Translations under genes and position numbers: made by a program
In this document: positions 16,793 through 25,048 of the stretch, piece by piece
Layout: every line of letters starts with the position of its first letter
Position numbering within the stretch: the first letter of the stretch is position 1
Notes under the pieces: generated by a model
The model's input: the letters and a program-made list of their open reading frames with translations, nothing else
Database searches by the model: none
Told to the model about the DNA's origin: nothing
Origin: Polyangiaceae bacterium
Lineage (GTDB): Bacteria; Myxococcota_A; Polyangia; Polyangiales; Polyangiaceae
DNA length: 64,000 nucleotides
Assembly (NCBI GenBank): GCA_020633235.1
Contig: JACKEA010000001.1
Span: forward strand, 2,294,001 to 2,358,000
Direction of reading: 5' to 3'

Positions 16793-18850
16793 CTATCGCT
16801 GAAGGGCCGGGGCGAGTCCTTCGATGTCGTCGGCGCCCTCCACGACTTCGAGACTGGCCCCTTCGAACGCCTTGCCAAACGGCTCGCGCCGGCCGCCGAG
16901 ACACTGCTTCAAGAACGCCTCGGCGATGGCGTTGAAGCTGTCGCGATTCTCCGGGCGGGCGAAGCCGTGCCCCTCGTCGGGATAGACGACGTAGGTGACG
17001 GGCACGCCGCGGCCCTTCATGGCGCCGACGATTTGCTCGGATTCCGCGGGTTTTACTCGCGGATCGTTCCTACCCTGGCCGATGAGCAAGGGTCGCACGA
17101 TGGCGTCGGCGCGGCTCAGGGGCGAGCGCTCGCGGAGGAGCCTTCGCCCTTCCTCCGTGCGCGGGTCACCGATCCGTCGTGAGAACGTCGCGCGATAGCT
17201 CGCCCAGTAGGGCGGGATGGATTCCAAAAGGGTGACGAGATTGCTGGGCCCGACGATGTCCACGCCACAGGCGAAGGTGGACGGCGTGAAGCTGAGCCCC
17301 ACGAGCGTGGCGTAGCCGCCGTAGCTCCCGCCCATGATCGCGACCTGTCCCGGGCGCGTGATGCGCCGCTCCACTGCCCAGCTCACGGCGTCGAGCAGGT
17401 CGTCGTGCATCTTCGCAGCCCACTGCTTGTCGCCGGCGTTCACGAACGCCTTGCCGAAGCCCGTGGAGCCTCGATAGTTCACGCTGAGCACGACGTAGCC
17501 GCGGTTGGCGAGCCACTGGTGCCACGGGTTCAGGCCCCAGTGGTCGCGGGACCACGGGCCGCCGTGCACGAACAGCACCATGGGGTAGGGCTGCGCGGGC
17601 TTTGCGTCCGGGCCCGCGCCGGCGCCTCGCGGAAAGGTCACGTAGCTCACGAGCTCGAGGCCGTCGCGAGCTCGGATCGTGACCGGCACCATGGGCGCGA
17701 GCTCGTACTTTGCGAGCTCGGGGCGATCCACGAACAGCGGCGTGACGGCGTGAGTCGTTCGATCGTAGTGGGCCGTCCTCTTGGGGCCCGTGTCGAGGGA
17801 GTAGCTCACGAGCCAGTGGCGGTTGTCGTCGCTCTGGCTCACCACGTCGAGCTCGCCGGGGAACGCCTTTGCCAAGCGCGTGAAGTCGTCCGTGAGCTTC
17901 GGATCCAGCACCAGCCAGCTCTTCTGCGCGTAGACCGCCGCGGCGGCCTCCGGCTCGTGGGTCGCTGGGTTCGTGAGCACTTCGACGACGTCCGCCTTCT
18001 GATCTTCCGCGAGCACTTCCTCCTTGCCCGTGTCGAGCTCCAAGCGAGCCAAGACAGCGCGATCGCGTCCGCGGCTGTCGAGGAGGAACAGGTTCTTGCC
18101 GTCCCGGGACAGCACCTGCGGCTCCGTCGTGAGCGCGTCGTCCGGGGGCACGGCCAAGATGGACACCCAGCCCTTCTTGGGAACCTTGCGGAAGATCTCA
18201 CTGCCGCCGTCGTCGGTGTTCTTCACCGCGAGGACGAGCTCGAGGTCGTCGTTGGCCAGGTAGCTCGCGAATCCTTCGTTTTTCTCCAGCAACGTGCGGT
18301 TGCCCGTGGTCACGTCCACGGCGAAGACGTCGTGCCACTTCTTGTCGCGCTCGTTCAAGCCTACCAGCACCGTGGTCGGCTTCTTCGGGCTGCGATGCAC
18401 GAGCCGCGCTTGCACTCCCTTCACCGGCGTCAGATCCAGGCTCTTTCCCCCTTCCACGCCCACGCTGAACAGCCGCCAGTTTTCGTCGCCGCCGTCGTCT
18501 TGCACGTAGAGCACGTGCTGGCTGTCGTAGGCCCATTCCGCGCCCCGCACGCCACGCCCGGTATCGTGCGTCAGCGCCCGCGCCTTGGAAGGATCCGCAA
18601 GTGGAGCCACCCACAAGTTCAGCACGCCCTTTTCCGGCGCTAGGTAGCTCAGCCACTTGCCGTCCGGCGACAGCCGCGGCTCGGTCTTGTCGGGATTGCC
18701 GAACAGCACCGTGCGTGGGATGAGCGGCAAGACCGGAGGCTTGTCGGCGGCTTGCGGCGTTGGCTTCGGCGTCGGCGTGACCGCGGGCGGCTCGCCGTGG
18801 CAGCTCGAGAGGGCGAGGGCCAGCAAGAAGGGGATCCCAATGCGCGACAT
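16793..18850 (-). CDS. S9 family prolyl oligopeptidase-like lipoprotein peptidase
   Basis: This encodes 685 residues. The N-terminus is a lipoprotein signal (LLALALSSC) with a Pro/Thr linker. It is followed by a beta-propeller region with TolB/DPP-IV-like repeats (RLSPDGKWLSYLAP, LSRDGKNLFLLDS), and then an alpha/beta hydrolase domain with a full triad: Ser509 in MGGSYGGYATL, Asp in QGRNDPRVKP, and His628 in PDEGHGF. This is the DPP-IV/acylaminoacyl-peptidase branch of family S9, which removes dipeptides or acylated residues from peptides. The predicted location is the periplasm or outer membrane. It is transcribed divergently from the YdjM-type hydrolase gene, with 81 bases between the two starts. 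Confidence 0.9.
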   Translation of the reverse strand: MSRIGIPFLLALALSSCHGEPPAVTPTPKPTPQAADKPPVLPLIPRTVLFGNPDKTEPRLSPDGKWLSYLAPEKGVLNLWVAPLADPSKARALTHDTGRGVRGAEWAYDSQHVLYVQDDGGDENWRLFSVGVEGGKSLDLTPVKGVQARLVHRSPKKPTTVLVGLNERDKKWHDVFAVDVTTGNRTLLEKNEGFASYLANDDLELVLAVKNTDDGGSEIFRKVPKKGWVSILAVPPDDALTTEPQVLSRDGKNLFLLDSRGRDRAVLARLELDTGKEEVLAEDQKADVVEVLTNPATHEPEAAAAVYAQKSWLVLDPKLTDDFTRLAKAFPGELDVVSQSDDNRHWLVSYSLDTGPKRTAHYDRTTHAVTPLFVDRPELAKYELAPMVPVTIRARDGLELVSYVTFPRGAGAGPDAKPAQPYPMVLFVHGGPWSRDHWGLNPWHQWLANRGYVVLSVNYRGSTGFGKAFVNAGDKQWAAKMHDDLLDAVSWAVERRITRPGQVAIMGGSYGGYATLVGLSFTPSTFACGVDIVGPSNLVTLLESIPPYWASYRATFSRRIGDPRTEEGRRLLRERSPLSRADAIVRPLLIGQGRNDPRVKPAESEQIVGAMKGRGVPVTYVVYPDEGHGFARPENRDSFNAIAEAFLKQCLGGRREPFGKAFEGASLEVVEGADDIEGLAPALQR

Positions 18851-18931
18851 GGGCCGAGGCTACGGCGCCCTGTCGAGCCAATCAATTCACGGCCTTTCCT
18901 TCGCCGCCGCGCCGTGCTCGAAACCAAGAGC

Positions 18932-20167
18932 GTGGACAACCTCACCCACACCCTGGCCGGGATCCTGGTGGCCGAGGCGGTCTGCCAGCTGCGCGCCCGG
19001 CGCGCGCTGCCGTCGGCGCGCTTTCGCCGGCTGGCCTGGGCCGCGAGCGTGATCGGCAACAACCTTCCGGATGCCGATTTCGCCTACGTGGCCATCACGC
19101 CGGGCAAGCTCGGCTACCTGCTGCACCACCGCGGCCACACGCACACGGTGGTGGTCGGCCTGCTCCTGGCGGCGCTGACGTTCTGGGTGATGCGCCTCTT
19201 CGTTCGTCGCAAGGGCGGACTCTCGTCGATGGATCTTCGCTGGCTCGGCGCGCTCACGCTGTTCGGCCCGCTGTTGCACATGGCCATGGACGCCTCGAAC
19301 GTCTATGGCGTGCATCCCTTCTGGCCGCTGTACGACGGCTGGGTCTACGGCGATTCCATCTTCATCATCGAGCCTCTATTTTGGTGCTTCGCGGTGCCGG
19401 CGGTGCTGTTCGCTGCGCGTTCGCTCTGGCTCCGCATTCCCCTGGCGCTGCTCGCCGGCGCGACGCTGGTGCTGCCCTGGGTCACCGGGCTCGTCGCGCG
19501 GCCCATGCGGTTCGTAATCGCGACGCTCTTGGTCGCGACCTTTGCCGTGCTGTGGCGGCGAGGCGCGACGGCACGCGTCGTCGTGGGCATTGGCGGCAGT
19601 GCCGTCGTGTTCGCGACGTTCGTGGCTGGCGGCGCGCTGGCGCGCCGCCAGCTCGCGACGGCCGTGACGCAGCGGTTTGGCGACGAAACGGTCCGGGACC
19701 TGGTGCTCTCGCCGTTCCCGGGCAGCCCCGAGTGTTGGACGGCGATCGCGGTGACCACGACGCCGAGGGACGTGATGGTGCTGCGGCGCGCCGTCGTCGC
19801 GGCGCTGCCCGGCGTGCACGCGGCGAACGCGTGCCCGAGCCTACCCGACGCGATCACCGCGCCGCTCTCGCGGGTGGAGGCGGCGGACAGCGCTGCCGTC
19901 GCGTGGCGCGGGGAATTCCGAGCGCGCCGCGAAGCGCTCGCGGCCCTCGACGAAACGAGCTGCCACGCCGCGGCGTTCTTCCGTTTCGCGCGGGTGCCGT
20001 TCTGGATCTCCGAGCCGGGGCGGCTCATCGTCGGGGACCTGCGCTTCGACAATCAGCGCGGTATGGGCTTTGCCGAGCTGCAAGTGCCGCAGCCGGAAGC
20101 TGCGTGCCCGCCCCATGTGCCGCCGTGGACGCCGCCGCGCAGCGACTTGCTCGCGCCGGCGAAGTGA
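18932..20167 (+). CDS. Membrane-bound metal-dependent hydrolase of the YdjM/DUF457 type
   Basis: This encodes 411 residues. It begins NLTHTLAGILVAEAV, with NNLPDADF and YLLHHRGHTHTVV further on, the conserved His/Asp pattern of YdjM-like (DUF457) membrane hydrolases. It has at least five hydrophobic segments in the first 250 residues, followed by a soluble C-terminal domain of about 160 residues with two Cys that is longer than in typical family members. The start is a GTG at 18932 with AAGAG just before it. The last codons (LLAPAK) and the stop lie inside the first unit of a 28-bp tandem repeat, so the C-terminus may have been altered by repeat expansion. The substrate is unknown. Confidence 0.8.
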   Translation: MDNLTHTLAGILVAEAVCQLRARRALPSARFRRLAWAASVIGNNLPDADFAYVAITPGKLGYLLHHRGHTHTVVVGLLLAALTFWVMRLFVRRKGGLSSMDLRWLGALTLFGPLLHMAMDASNVYGVHPFWPLYDGWVYGDSIFIIEPLFWCFAVPAVLFAARSLWLRIPLALLAGATLVLPWVTGLVARPMRFVIATLLVATFAVLWRRGATARVVVGIGGSAVVFATFVAGGALARRQLATAVTQRFGDETVRDLVLSPFPGSPECWTAIAVTTTPRDVMVLRRAVVAALPGVHAANACPSLPDAITAPLSRVEAADSAAVAWRGEFRARREALAALDETSCHAAAFFRFARVPFWISEPGRLIVGDLRFDNQRGMGFAELQVPQPEAACPPHVPPWTPPRSDLLAPAK

Positions 20168-20297
20168 CGCCGACGTGCTCGCGCCGGCGAAGTGACGCCG
20201 ACGTGCTCGCGCCGCGAGAGTGACGCCGCCGTGCTCGCGCCGCGAGAGTGACGCCGACGCGCGGCGACGTGCGCGCGCCGGCGAAGTGACGGAGACG
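20148..20297. repeat. 28-bp tandem repeat, four direct copies plus one displaced copy
   Basis: The unit reads TGCTCGCGCCGGCGAAGTGA and then CGCCGACG. Copies lie at 20148-20175, 20176-20203, 20204-20231 and 20232-20259, with a fifth diverged copy at 20270-20297. Copies 3 and 4 share a GCGAGAG variant, so they probably arose by a second duplication. The first copy covers the stop codon of the hydrolase gene. There are no spacers, so it is not a CRISPR array. Confidence 0.9.
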
Positions 20298-20350
20298 TTG
20301 CCGCGACGCGCGGCCACGTCCGTGCGGGACGTGGCCGCGGCGGACCAACA

Positions 20351-21409
20351 TCAATCGTCCAAGCAGGCGGGGGAGGCGCACACGAAGGGCGAGCCTTCGC
20401 CGTTTTCGGGCATGCACACCTGGCCCGCGGGGCACTGGGAGGTGTCGAAGCACTTCTGTCCGCTCTTGCCCTTGGCCTGGCAGCACTTCTTGAAGCCGTC
20501 GTACGCGCACATCTGGCCGGAGCCGCACTGGCTGTCCATCACGCAGGTGCTGCCGCAGCAAACGTCGCAGTCCGGCGTCTTGATGCCCTTGCCGCCGCAC
20601 GCGTTGTTGCCGTCCTTTTCGCACTGTTTGCTCTTCCAACCCATGGATTGATAGAGCTCGGTACAAGGCAGGTTCGAGACCGGCGGCTTGGGCTTGGGCA
20701 GCGGTACGCTGCCGTCCTGCGTGGGAGTGCTGCCGGAATCTTCTGCGGTGCCGGCGTCGGTGCCCGCGTCGTCTTCCTTCTCGAGCCCGTTGCGACGGAT
20801 GGCGATGTACTTCTTGCCGATGCTGCGGGCGCGATGGACGCAACCGGTCTTGCAGCCAGCGCATTCGTACACGATGGCCTTGCCGGCCTTGGTCCAGCTC
20901 TCGAACAGGACGATGTGGCCCTTGCCGCCGGAGTTGTACACCAGGGCGTCGCCAGGCTTCAGCTCGCTGCGCTTGATGGGCTTCCAGTGGATCTTCTTCC
21001 AGCGGAAGTCTCCGGTGCCGTAGGGATGGCGATCCGTGGACACGTTGCCCTTGGTCGGGACCTGCCACGCTTGCGCCACGAAGCCGGAGCAATCGGCGCC
21101 GTACTCGGGGCCGCCCTTGGTGGCGGAATGGGAGCACTTGCCGCAGCTGCCGGAACACTTGCCAGGGAACTTCTTGCTGGCCGTGTCCCAGGCGCCGTGG
21201 CCCCACCAGTAGGAGTAGCCGGGAACGCTGGCGGCGAGGCCGAGGATCTGACCGCGGGTCATGGGCGGGGTGGACGTCACCGTCTGATCCACCTCGCCGA
21301 GGTCGTCCTCGGAGGGCGCTTCGGTGGAGGCGACGCAGCCTTGGGCCAGGACCAGGGCCGCGGCGGCGGCCGTGAACAGCGCGACGGCCCGGAGCAGTGC
21401 GCGGCTCAC
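20351..21409 (-). CDS. NlpC/P60-family lipoprotein with Cys-rich C-terminal domain (cassette copy 1)
   Basis: This encodes 352 residues. A lipobox ends the signal peptide (LVLAQGC, Cys25). The catalytic domain has SYWWGHGAWD, the nucleophile Cys107 in YGADCSGFVAQAW and His165 in GKGHIVLFE, as in NlpC/P60 (CHAP-like) amidases and endopeptidases that cut peptidoglycan stem peptides. A basic helix follows, then a Pro-rich linker and about 80 residues with some 14 Cys (CGGKGIKTPDCDVCCGSTC), probably a disulfide-knotted binding module. The start is a GTG overlapping the stop of the upstream lipoprotein gene (GTGA). A close paralogue with identically numbered Cys107 and His165 lies at 22573-23712, but that copy has a MYXO-CTERM tail and this one does not. 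Confidence 0.8.
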   Translation of the reverse strand: MSRALLRAVALFTAAAAALVLAQGCVASTEAPSEDDLGEVDQTVTSTPPMTRGQILGLAASVPGYSYWWGHGAWDTASKKFPGKCSGSCGKCSHSATKGGPEYGADCSGFVAQAWQVPTKGNVSTDRHPYGTGDFRWKKIHWKPIKRSELKPGDALVYNSGGKGHIVLFESWTKAGKAIVYECAGCKTGCVHRARSIGKKYIAIRRNGLEKEDDAGTDAGTAEDSGSTPTQDGSVPLPKPKPPVSNLPCTELYQSMGWKSKQCEKDGNNACGGKGIKTPDCDVCCGSTCVMDSQCGSGQMCAYDGFKKCCQAKGKSGQKCFDTSQCPAGQVCMPENGEGSPFVCASPACLDD

Positions 21410-22380
21410 GGCGTCACCTTCACGATCGTGGCGGAGGTGTCGGAGGTGGTGAGGGCGTAGACGTTGCCGTCGGCGCCCACGCGCACGGGTCGGTAGCTGC
21501 GGACGAGGCCGGGGAGCGGTGGCAACACGCTGCGCCACTGCTCCTTGCCGCTCGGATCCAAGGACACGAGCACCTGCGTCTCGTCCAGGTCTTGCTCCGG
21601 ATCCGCCTGCTCGGCGTCCAGCCGGGCGACGACCAACACCCGGCCGTTCGGGCCCGAAGCGAGCAACGTGCACTCCGCGACGCGCTCGGGGAAGGTGAGG
21701 TGAGCGAAGGTCTTCGCCGTTTCGCCCGCGGCGGCACTCTCGGTGATGTCGAGGGTGGCGTCACCGTTGACCTTCACGCCGAGTGTCGCGCCGTCACGGA
21801 GCAGCTTGCCGTCGGCTACCTCGGGCTCCGCCAAAGTACCCGCGAGTGTCGCGACCTTCACCAGTCGTTCGTCTTCGACCTCCACCCACAGAGCGCCATC
21901 GATACGCGTGAGGGCGGTGACGAGCGAGGGCTCGGGAACGAGCGCGGGATCGAGCTGAACCAGTGCGGTGATCTTTCCCGAAGCCGTGACGAACGTGATG
22001 CCCGGTTCGGAGTGCAGATCGAGCAGGGCGTAGCTGCCGTCGTCGAGCAGCTCCAGATCGTCGAAGGGGCGAGAAGGCAGCGCCACGGACGCGACCTGTT
22101 GCTTTCCTTCGAACACCTTGATCGCATCGCTCACGCCGTCGAGCACATGGATGCGACCTGAGGCATCCACCACGAACGCCGTCGGGCCTTCGGGGGATCC
22201 CTCTTCGGGAATGTCGCGACCGAGCGCCGTGGACCCTTCGCCGAAGGGAACGCTGAGCTCGGGTGTTGCCGTCGGTCCGGCGGTATGGGCTTTCTGACCT
22301 GCGTCGGAATCGCTCTTGCTACACGCCGAGAGCAGCAGCGCGATGGCGACGGGGAGCATGCGGGGCAGAAGAGGGCTCAT
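21406..22380 (-). CDS. Lipoprotein with beta-propeller-like repeats (cassette copy 1)
   Basis: This encodes 324 residues. It starts with a lipoprotein signal (VAIALLLSACSKSD, lipid on the Cys) and continues with blades resembling NHL/SMP-30-type propellers: EGPTAFVVDASGRIHVLDG, FDDLELLDDGSYALLD and VRVGADGNVYALTTSD. Such proteins usually bind ligands or partners rather than catalyse. It is the first gene of a two-gene operon with the NlpC/P60 lipoprotein (GTGA overlap). The paralogue at 23709-24680 has the same length within one residue and conserved blade motifs. The ATG at 22380 is chosen because it starts the signal peptide; a longer frame reads through the conserved upstream element. Confidence 0.8.
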   Translation of the reverse strand: MSPLLPRMLPVAIALLLSACSKSDSDAGQKAHTAGPTATPELSVPFGEGSTALGRDIPEEGSPEGPTAFVVDASGRIHVLDGVSDAIKVFEGKQQVASVALPSRPFDDLELLDDGSYALLDLHSEPGITFVTASGKITALVQLDPALVPEPSLVTALTRIDGALWVEVEDERLVKVATLAGTLAEPEVADGKLLRDGATLGVKVNGDATLDITESAAAGETAKTFAHLTFPERVAECTLLASGPNGRVLVVARLDAEQADPEQDLDETQVLVSLDPSGKEQWRSVLPPLPGLVRSYRPVRVGADGNVYALTTSDTSATIVKVTP

Positions 22381-22440
22381 CGTAGGTAGGATGCACGAGG
22401 GCCCATATGTACGTAAATAGGAAACTCTGTAAGTGCTTAG
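22381..22440 (-). promoter_or_regulatory. Conserved upstream element of cassette copy 1
   Basis: These 60 bases before the lipoprotein start share long identical runs with 24681-24740, before the paralogous operon. On the minus strand the shared order is ACTTACAGA, two variable bases, TTCCTATTTACGTACAT, then GGCC, about 10 variable bases and TGCAT-CTACCTACG up to the ATG. The surrounding spacer is not conserved, so this is probably a promoter plus operator. The palindrome TACGTA sits at its centre. I cannot assign a sigma factor. Confidence 0.6.
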
Positions 22441-22572
22441 ATTACTGGGCCGCACAAGTAGGGCGCTGTCGCACTATCGGAACTTTGCAGCTTTGCTGCG
22501 CTTTCGGGCGCGGGCGGATCCCTCCCGCGTCGCGGCGCAGGGCCGCGAGCGGGAGGCGAGCGCCGCGGTGGA

Positions 22573-23712
22573 TCAGCGCGATGGGCGGCGGCGCGAGATG
22601 AACAGCAGCGCCGCGGCCAGAGCGAACAGCCAGTTGAGCTGGCCGCTGTGGCCGCCCGCGGGGGAGTAGCTGCACTTGCCGCCGGCGGAGCCGGGTGAGG
22701 CGCCACCGCCGGTGGACGTACCGGTGCCGGTGTTGGTTCCGCTCGCGCCCGGTGAGTCCAGGCATTGCGGGACGGCGCACACGAAGGACGAACCCTTGCC
22801 GTTGCTCCACATGCACACCTGCCCCTTGGGACATTGCGAGGTGTCCACGCACTTCTGCCCGGTCTTGCCCTTGGCTTGGCAGCAGTACGTCTTGCCGCGA
22901 CCGGAAGGCGTGCACATGCGACCGGAACCGCACTCCGCGTCGTCCACGCAGGTGCTGCCGCAGCAGGTGCTGCAGTCCGACGTCTTCATGCCCTTGCCGC
23001 CGCACTCAGCGGTGCTGCCGTTGTTGTCGCAGCCCTTGCTCTTCCAGTCGAACTGGTCGACGAGCTCTTTGCAGGTGGAGTCCTGCAAGCCGTTCCGCCG
23101 GATGGCGACGTACGCTTTGCCGATGGTGCGCGGGTGGTGGCCACAGAGCGAAGAGCAGCCGGCGCATTCGTACACGACGGCCTGGCCGCCGGCCGTCCAG
23201 CGCTCGAAGATCACGATGTGCCCGTGGGTGCCGGAGCGGTAGACCAACGCATCCCCGGGCTGGAGCTCGCTGCGCTTGATGCGTTTCCAGTGGATCTCGC
23301 TGTAGCGGAAGTCCGCCGTGGTGTACGGGTGGTGGTCCTGAGAGACGTCGCTCTCGGTGGGCACCTGCCACGCCTGGGCCACGAAGCCGGAGCAATCCGC
23401 TCCGTACTCGGGGCCGCCGGCGGTGGCGGAGTGACTGCAGCTCTTGCCGCAGCTCCCTGAGCATTTGCCAGGGTACGCGGGGCCGCTCGGATCCCAAGCG
23501 CCGTGGCCCCACCAGTAGGAGTAGCCTTCTACCGATGCGGCGATGCCGAGGATCTGGGCGCGGCTCATGGGCGGGGTGGACGCCGCTTGCTCGACCTCGC
23601 CGAGATCGTCTTCGGTCGGCGGTTCCGTCGATACGATGCAGCCTTGGGCGAGGACGACGACGGCCATCGCGAGCGTGACGCCGGTGACGGCTCGGAGCCA
23701 GCGGCGGGTCAC
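22573..23712 (-). CDS. NlpC/P60-family lipoprotein with Cys-rich domain and MYXO-CTERM tail (cassette copy 2)
   Basis: This encodes 379 residues and is paralogous to 20351-21409. The lipobox is LAQGC (Cys25), and the catalytic residues Cys107 (YGADCSGFVAQAW) and His165 (HGHIVIFE) have the same numbers. The Cys-rich module follows (GMKTSDCSTCCGSTC). Unlike copy 1 it goes on through a Gly/Thr linker to a MYXO-CTERM end: GGKCSYSPAGG, hydrophobic LNWLFALAAALLF and SRRRPSR. It is therefore predicted to carry both an N-terminal lipid and a C-terminal sorting tail, which is odd and worth noting. The GTG start overlaps the preceding lipoprotein gene by four bases. The likely role is envelope peptidoglycan hydrolysis at the cell surface. 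Confidence 0.8.
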   Translation of the reverse strand: MTRRWLRAVTGVTLAMAVVVLAQGCIVSTEPPTEDDLGEVEQAASTPPMSRAQILGIAASVEGYSYWWGHGAWDPSGPAYPGKCSGSCGKSCSHSATAGGPEYGADCSGFVAQAWQVPTESDVSQDHHPYTTADFRYSEIHWKRIKRSELQPGDALVYRSGTHGHIVIFERWTAGGQAVVYECAGCSSLCGHHPRTIGKAYVAIRRNGLQDSTCKELVDQFDWKSKGCDNNGSTAECGGKGMKTSDCSTCCGSTCVDDAECGSGRMCTPSGRGKTYCCQAKGKTGQKCVDTSQCPKGQVCMWSNGKGSSFVCAVPQCLDSPGASGTNTGTGTSTGGGASPGSAGGKCSYSPAGGHSGQLNWLFALAAALLFISRRRPSR

Positions 23713-24680
23713 GGCGTCACCTTCACGATCGTGACGCCGGTGTCGGAGCTGGTGAGGGCGTACACGTTTCCGTCGGCGCCCACACGCACGCCGCGGAACA
23801 CGCGGGCCGCATCCGGGAAGGGCGGGAGCTCGCTACGCCACTGCTCCTTTCCGTTCGGGGTGAGGGACACCAGAACGTGCGTCTCCACGGCTTCTTGGTC
23901 TGGATCGTCGGGTTCGGTCAACAGGCGCGCGGCGACCAGCACGCGATCGTCCGGACCGTTGGCGAGCAAGGAGCACTGGGACACGTCCTCGGGGAAGCTC
24001 AGATGGGCGAAGGTCTTCGCCGGTTCTCCCGGGACCGGATCCAGGGTCACGTCGAGGCTCTTGCCGCTGAGCTTCACGCCCAAGGTGGAGCCGTTCCGCG
24101 GCAGCTTGCCGAGCAGTACGTCGCCTTGCGCCAGACCTCCGTCGAAGGTGGCGATGCGCACCAGGCGTTCCTCTTCGATCTCGACCCACAGGGAGCTGTC
24201 GTAGCGGACCAGCGCGGTGATCATCGCGGGATCGCCGACGAGCTCGGGATCGAGCGGAACCAGGGAGGTGATCTTGCCGTCAGGCTGCACGAAGGTGATG
24301 CCCGGTGCCGTGAACCGATCGAGGAGCGCATAGGTGCCGTCGTCGAGCACCTCGAGATCGTCGAAGGCGCGCGCCGGCAGATCCACCTTCGCGACCTGCT
24401 TGCCGCCTTCGAACACCAGAACGGCGGCGTTGATGTTGTCGAGCACGTGGATACGACCGGCGGCATCCACCACGAAGGATGTCGGGCCTTCGGGAGATCC
24501 CTCATCCGGAATGTCTGCCTTGAGCTCTCCCGGCCCCCCGCCGATAGGAACGCTGAGCGCGGGTGTGGCCTCGGGTCCGGGACGCGGACCGCTCTGGCTG
24601 ACGGTGGTGTCGCTCTTGCTGCACGCGGACAGCAGCAGCAGAAGCGCGATCGGAACGATGCGGGATGGACGGGGGCTCAT
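23709..24680 (-). CDS. Lipoprotein with beta-propeller-like repeats (cassette copy 2)
   Basis: This encodes 323 residues and is paralogous to 21406-22380. It has a lipoprotein signal (ALLLLLSACSKSD), the proximal motif DEGSPEGPTSFVVDAAGR (nearly the same in both copies), blade-like FDDLEVLDDGTYALLD and the final VRVGADGNVYALTSSD. It is the first gene of the second cassette and overlaps the NlpC/P60 gene by GTGA. The internal regions differ much more than the ends of the blades, so the duplication is not recent. Function is unknown; pairing with a peptidoglycan hydrolase suggests an envelope sensor or a regulator of that enzyme. Confidence 0.8.
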   Translation of the reverse strand: MSPRPSRIVPIALLLLLSACSKSDTTVSQSGPRPGPEATPALSVPIGGGPGELKADIPDEGSPEGPTSFVVDAAGRIHVLDNINAAVLVFEGGKQVAKVDLPARAFDDLEVLDDGTYALLDRFTAPGITFVQPDGKITSLVPLDPELVGDPAMITALVRYDSSLWVEIEEERLVRIATFDGGLAQGDVLLGKLPRNGSTLGVKLSGKSLDVTLDPVPGEPAKTFAHLSFPEDVSQCSLLANGPDDRVLVAARLLTEPDDPDQEAVETHVLVSLTPNGKEQWRSELPPFPDAARVFRGVRVGADGNVYALTSSDTGVTIVKVTP

Positions 24681-24740
24681 CGTAGGTAGAATGCAGTACT
24701 CGGCCCATGTACGTAAATAGGAAGGTCTGTAAGTACCTGA
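24681..24740 (-). promoter_or_regulatory. Conserved upstream element of cassette copy 2
   Basis: This matches the element at 22381-22440: the same ACTTACAGA, TTCCTATTTACGTACAT and CTACCTACG blocks in the same order directly before the ATG at 24680. Two bases (AT) present in copy 1 are missing here next to the TACGTA centre. Its conservation at the same distance from both starts supports a shared promoter or regulator site for the two operons. Confidence 0.6.
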
Positions 24741-24834
24741 CCTACATGCCAAGGGTTGTCGTGTGCTCGGAACTTTTCAGTGAGGGCACTAGGCGAGCCC
24801 CGGTTTTGCGGAGGAAACGGCTCGGCGCCTCGCC

Positions 24835-24863
24835 TTGACAGGCGTCAGGGGGTAGACGATGAA
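24835..24863 (+). promoter_or_regulatory. Probable tRNA-Val promoter
   Basis: A perfect TTGACA at 24835-24840 is followed after 17 bases by GATGAA, 13 bases before the mature tRNA 5' end. The -35 is convincing, the -10 is poor. Position and spacing are right for a sigma-70-type tRNA promoter. Confidence 0.4.
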
Positions 24864-24875
24864 CCACCATCTACC

Positions 24876-24947
24876 GGGCGGGTAGCTCAGCGGTAGAGCG
24901 CTGGCCTTACAAGCCGGATGTCGCAGGTTCGAAACCTGTCCCGCCCA
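24876..24947 (+). tRNA. tRNA-Val (anticodon UAC)
   Basis: The 72-base cloverleaf is complete. The acceptor stem GGGCGGG pairs with CCCGCCC, with discriminator A. The D arm is GCTCAGCGGTAGAGC, the anticodon stem CTGGC/GCCGG (one G-U) holds loop CTTACAA with anticodon TAC, and the T arm has loop TTCGAAA. CCA is not encoded. It stands alone, without neighbouring tRNAs or an integrase. Confidence 0.95.
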
Positions 24948-25048
24948 CTGGCCTTTCGGTTGAATCGTGTTTGGCGCCGTCCCTTTTTTGGACGCCGCGA
25001 GCATGTGGTCGCGGCGCGCGGACCAGGGCGAGGACTACGGCAGGTGGG

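Noticed and set aside
24789..25004. Small minus-strand protein across tRNA-Val
   Set aside because: The sequence is the antisense of a tRNA (the common GFEPATSGL/SNLRHPACKA pattern).
24958..25014. Terminator after tRNA-Val
   Set aside because: An imperfect stem (GCCGTCC/GGACGCC) with a T-rich loop is present, but no T-tract follows it, so it does not qualify.
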